From Spartobacteria bacterium (GTDB taxonomy: Bacteria > Verrucomicrobiota > Verrucomicrobiia > Chthoniobacterales > UBA10450): a stretch of 64,000 nucleotides of DNA. The position numbers and the translations under genes were made by a program. Location of the stretch: NCBI GenBank assembly GCA_003134765.1, contig PLCM01000020.1:21647-85646 (forward strand), given 5' to 3'. Shown here one piece after another: positions 63,501 to 64,000 of this stretch; position 1 is the first letter of the stretch; each line of letters starts with the position of its first letter. Below the pieces are notes generated by a model. It saw only the letters and a list, made by a program, of their open reading frames with translations. It was not told the origin of the DNA and made no database searches.

Positions 63501-64000
63501 CCAGGTCCCACTCGCTGGATCGTACAGCTCCGCGCTCGCGAGCGAGCCGCCGTTATACCCTCCTGCGACGAGCACCTTGCCGTTGGGCAGCAACGTCGCC
63601 GTGTGAAAAAAACGTGCGGTGACGAGGGGGCCGGTCGGGGCCCAAGTCCCGCTCGCCGGATCGTACAGTTCCGCGCTCGCGAGCGAGCTGCTGCCGTACC
63701 CTCCTGCCACGAGCACCTTGCCGTTGGGCAGCAACGTCGCCGTGTGACCATAGCGTGCGGCGCCGAGGCTGCTGGTCGCACTCCAGGTCCCGCTCGCCGG
63801 ATCGTACAGTTCCGCGCTCGCGAGAGAGACAAAGCCGGTAGTTCTTCCGCCTACAACGAGCACCTTGCCGTTAGACAGCAATGTCGCTGTTTGATTGGCG
63901 CGTCCTGTCGCGAGGCTCCCAGTGTTATTGAAAACACCGGAATCGCCCGCGCACGGTTGCACGAGCACGAGCCCCACTCCGAGAAGAAGCAGCGGGAACG
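60567..64000 (-). CDS. Exported kelch/Ig-repeat protein, N-terminus outside window
   Basis: At least 1144 residues; the frame is open to the right edge and begins within a signal peptide (FPLLLLGVGLVLVQPCAG), so the start lies outside. Eight kelch-like repeats follow, each about 48 residues with TATLLPNGKVLVAGG and SLASAELYDPASGTW. Next comes a short IPT-like region, then four nearly identical putative Ig domains (SALTYSTNPATYTKGTAITN, GLSFSTSTGVISGTPTALSA). Two related C-terminal domains end the protein, each with GFIVQ and AIGPSL...FGIT...LADP motifs. It is probably cell-surface or secreted and may bind carbohydrate or other cells; no enzyme site is visible. Confidence 0.88.
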   Translation of the reverse strand, partial: FPLLLLGVGLVLVQPCAGDSGVFNNTGSLATGRANQTATLLSNGKVLVVGGRTTGFVSLASAELYDPASGTWSATSSLGAARYGHTATLLPNGKVLVAGGYGSSSLASAELYDPASGTWAPTGPLVTARFFHTATLLPNGKVLVAGGYNGGSLASAELYDPASGTWSATSSLATARYDHTATLLPNGKVLVAGGVGTSSLASAELYDPTSGSWTATGPLATARHYHTATLLPNGKVLVAGGFNSNSSFLASAELYDPASGTWTATSSLGAARYGHTATLLPNGKVLVAGGEDSSFNALASAELYDPASGTWTATGSLGAARDYLTATLLPNGNVLVAGGNNSSGSLASAELYDPASGTWSATGSIATARNSHRATLLPNGKVLVTGGFNGSSSLASSELYDIGLGFLRPDWQPQIATATSLLKSGSSLTLTGSRFQGISQASGGNFQDSSSNYPIVQLRSLESSQVAFLLVDPTAGWSDTAFTSKPVTGFPFGSALVTIFTNGIPSDTKYLVVADAAPTSLTYSTNPATYTKGTALTNNTPTSSGGAVVSYSISPALPTGLSFSTSTGVISGTPTELSAATNYTVTATNSGGFTTATVNITVNDVAPSALTYSTNPATYTKGTAITNNTPSSSGGAVVSYSILPALPTGLSFSTSTGVISGTPTALSAATDYTVTATNSGGSTTAIVNITVKNVAPSALTYSTNPATYTKGTAITNNSPSSSGGVVVSYSISPALPAGLSFSTSTGVISGTPTALSASTDYTVTATNSGGSTTATVNITVKDVAPSALTYSTNPATYTKGQLITDNTPLSSGGPVVSYSISATLPTGLSFSTSTGVISGTPTAVSAVTDYTVTATNSGGSTTATVNIRVNDVGLVGNVSTRLPVGTDDNVLIEGFIVQGPVGLTKKIIVRAIGPSLAAFGITDALANPVLEIHDASNLTIATNDNWRTTQVGGLIIGDQSAEISASGLAPGDDLESAIIANLAPGSYTAVVRGVGNTTGTGVVDAYDISAASPTRLANIATRGLIQAGDKLMIAGFIVQNGPVKAVICAIGPSLTAFGITNALADPTLQLRDQNGAIVLENDNWKTRPDGSSQQQEIENTGLQPTNDLESALVATIQPGQYTAQVRGNNQATGIGVVQVYFLQ
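61390..62455 (-). repeat. Four tandem 267-base Ig-domain repeats
   Basis: Units begin near 61400, 61668, 61935 and 62202 on the plus strand, each carrying TAGCCGTCGTGGAGCCGCCG or a close variant. DNA identity is high, suggesting recent duplication. Confidence 0.85.
62800..63930 (-). repeat. Eight tandem kelch repeats of about 144 bases
   Basis: CCGTTGGGCAGCAACGTCGC recurs about every 140-150 bases from 62860 to 63720, with a diverged copy near 63868. The repeats lie in frame in the exported protein. Confidence 0.9.

Noticed and set aside
62800..63930. Regular 140-150 base repeats that could suggest a CRISPR-like array
   Set aside because: The units are much too long for CRISPR, have no unique spacers and are in frame as kelch repeats of an exported protein.

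Overview
This 64 kb window is chromosomal DNA from a GC-rich, Gram-negative bacterium. It reads most like a soil Verrucomicrobiota of the Chthoniobacterales/Spartobacteria kind. That is an inference from a large exported protein ending in duplicated 'FIVQ...AIGPSL' domains, from dispersed palindromes of several families, from a verrucomicrobial-looking type II secretion (T2S) layout and from an expanded Bat operon. No phage, integrase, IS transposase, rRNA operon or CRISPR array was seen. One complete tRNA (Leu-TAA) and one decayed tRNA are present.

Layout. 1-9.1 kb: 3' end of acetyl-CoA synthetase, a coiled-coil membrane protein, a D-Ala-D-Ala dipeptidase-like protein, a small membrane protein, an APC permease, then minus-strand cutA, mnmA, 3-methyladenine glycosylase and two secreted proteins. 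9.4-17.4 kb: a T2S/pseudopilus locus, with gspF, an unknown exported protein and gspG on plus and gspH-I-J-K-L-M plus an exported protein on minus. 17.6-24.6 kb: FTR1 iron permease, PilT-like ATPase, a 1054-residue Asp-box (BNR) protein, DoxX and a nucleotidyltransferase. 24.6-31.9 kb: pssA and psd (phosphatidylethanolamine synthesis), gyrB, gyrA and a tiny lipoprotein. 32-36 kb: release-factor-like protein, flavin reductase, tRNA-Leu, DJ-1/PfpI protein, pgsA and der. 36.1-44.8 kb: a continuous moxR, DUF58, DUF4381, batA, batBC, batD, batE operon, interrupted after moxR by a GIY-YIG nuclease gene. 44.9-49.4 kb: a conserved unknown and a pilM-N-O-P-like set. 49.6-60.3 kb: cstA, methyltransferase, valS, amidase, murI, a MmcQ/YjbR protein, a DUF5519 protein, glycyl-tRNA synthetase and OsmC. 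60.4-64 kb: tRNA relic and a very large kelch/Ig-repeat exported protein running off the right edge.

Two parallel pilus-type assembly platforms are encoded: the Gsp set (F, G, H, I, J, K, L, M) and a PilM/N/O/P-like set. The PilT-like ATPase could serve either. No secretin gene is visible.

The most unusual theme is dispersed palindromic repeats that have entered or capped genes. One lies in frame inside mnmA. One forms the C-terminus of the dipeptidase-like protein. One supplies both stop codons of the convergent murI/mmcQ pair. A pair in inverted orientation brackets the GIY-YIG gene inside the moxR-bat operon, where the right copy encodes the start codon region and N-terminus of the DUF58 protein. 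The bracketed GIY-YIG cassette is the best candidate for an undescribed mobile system here.
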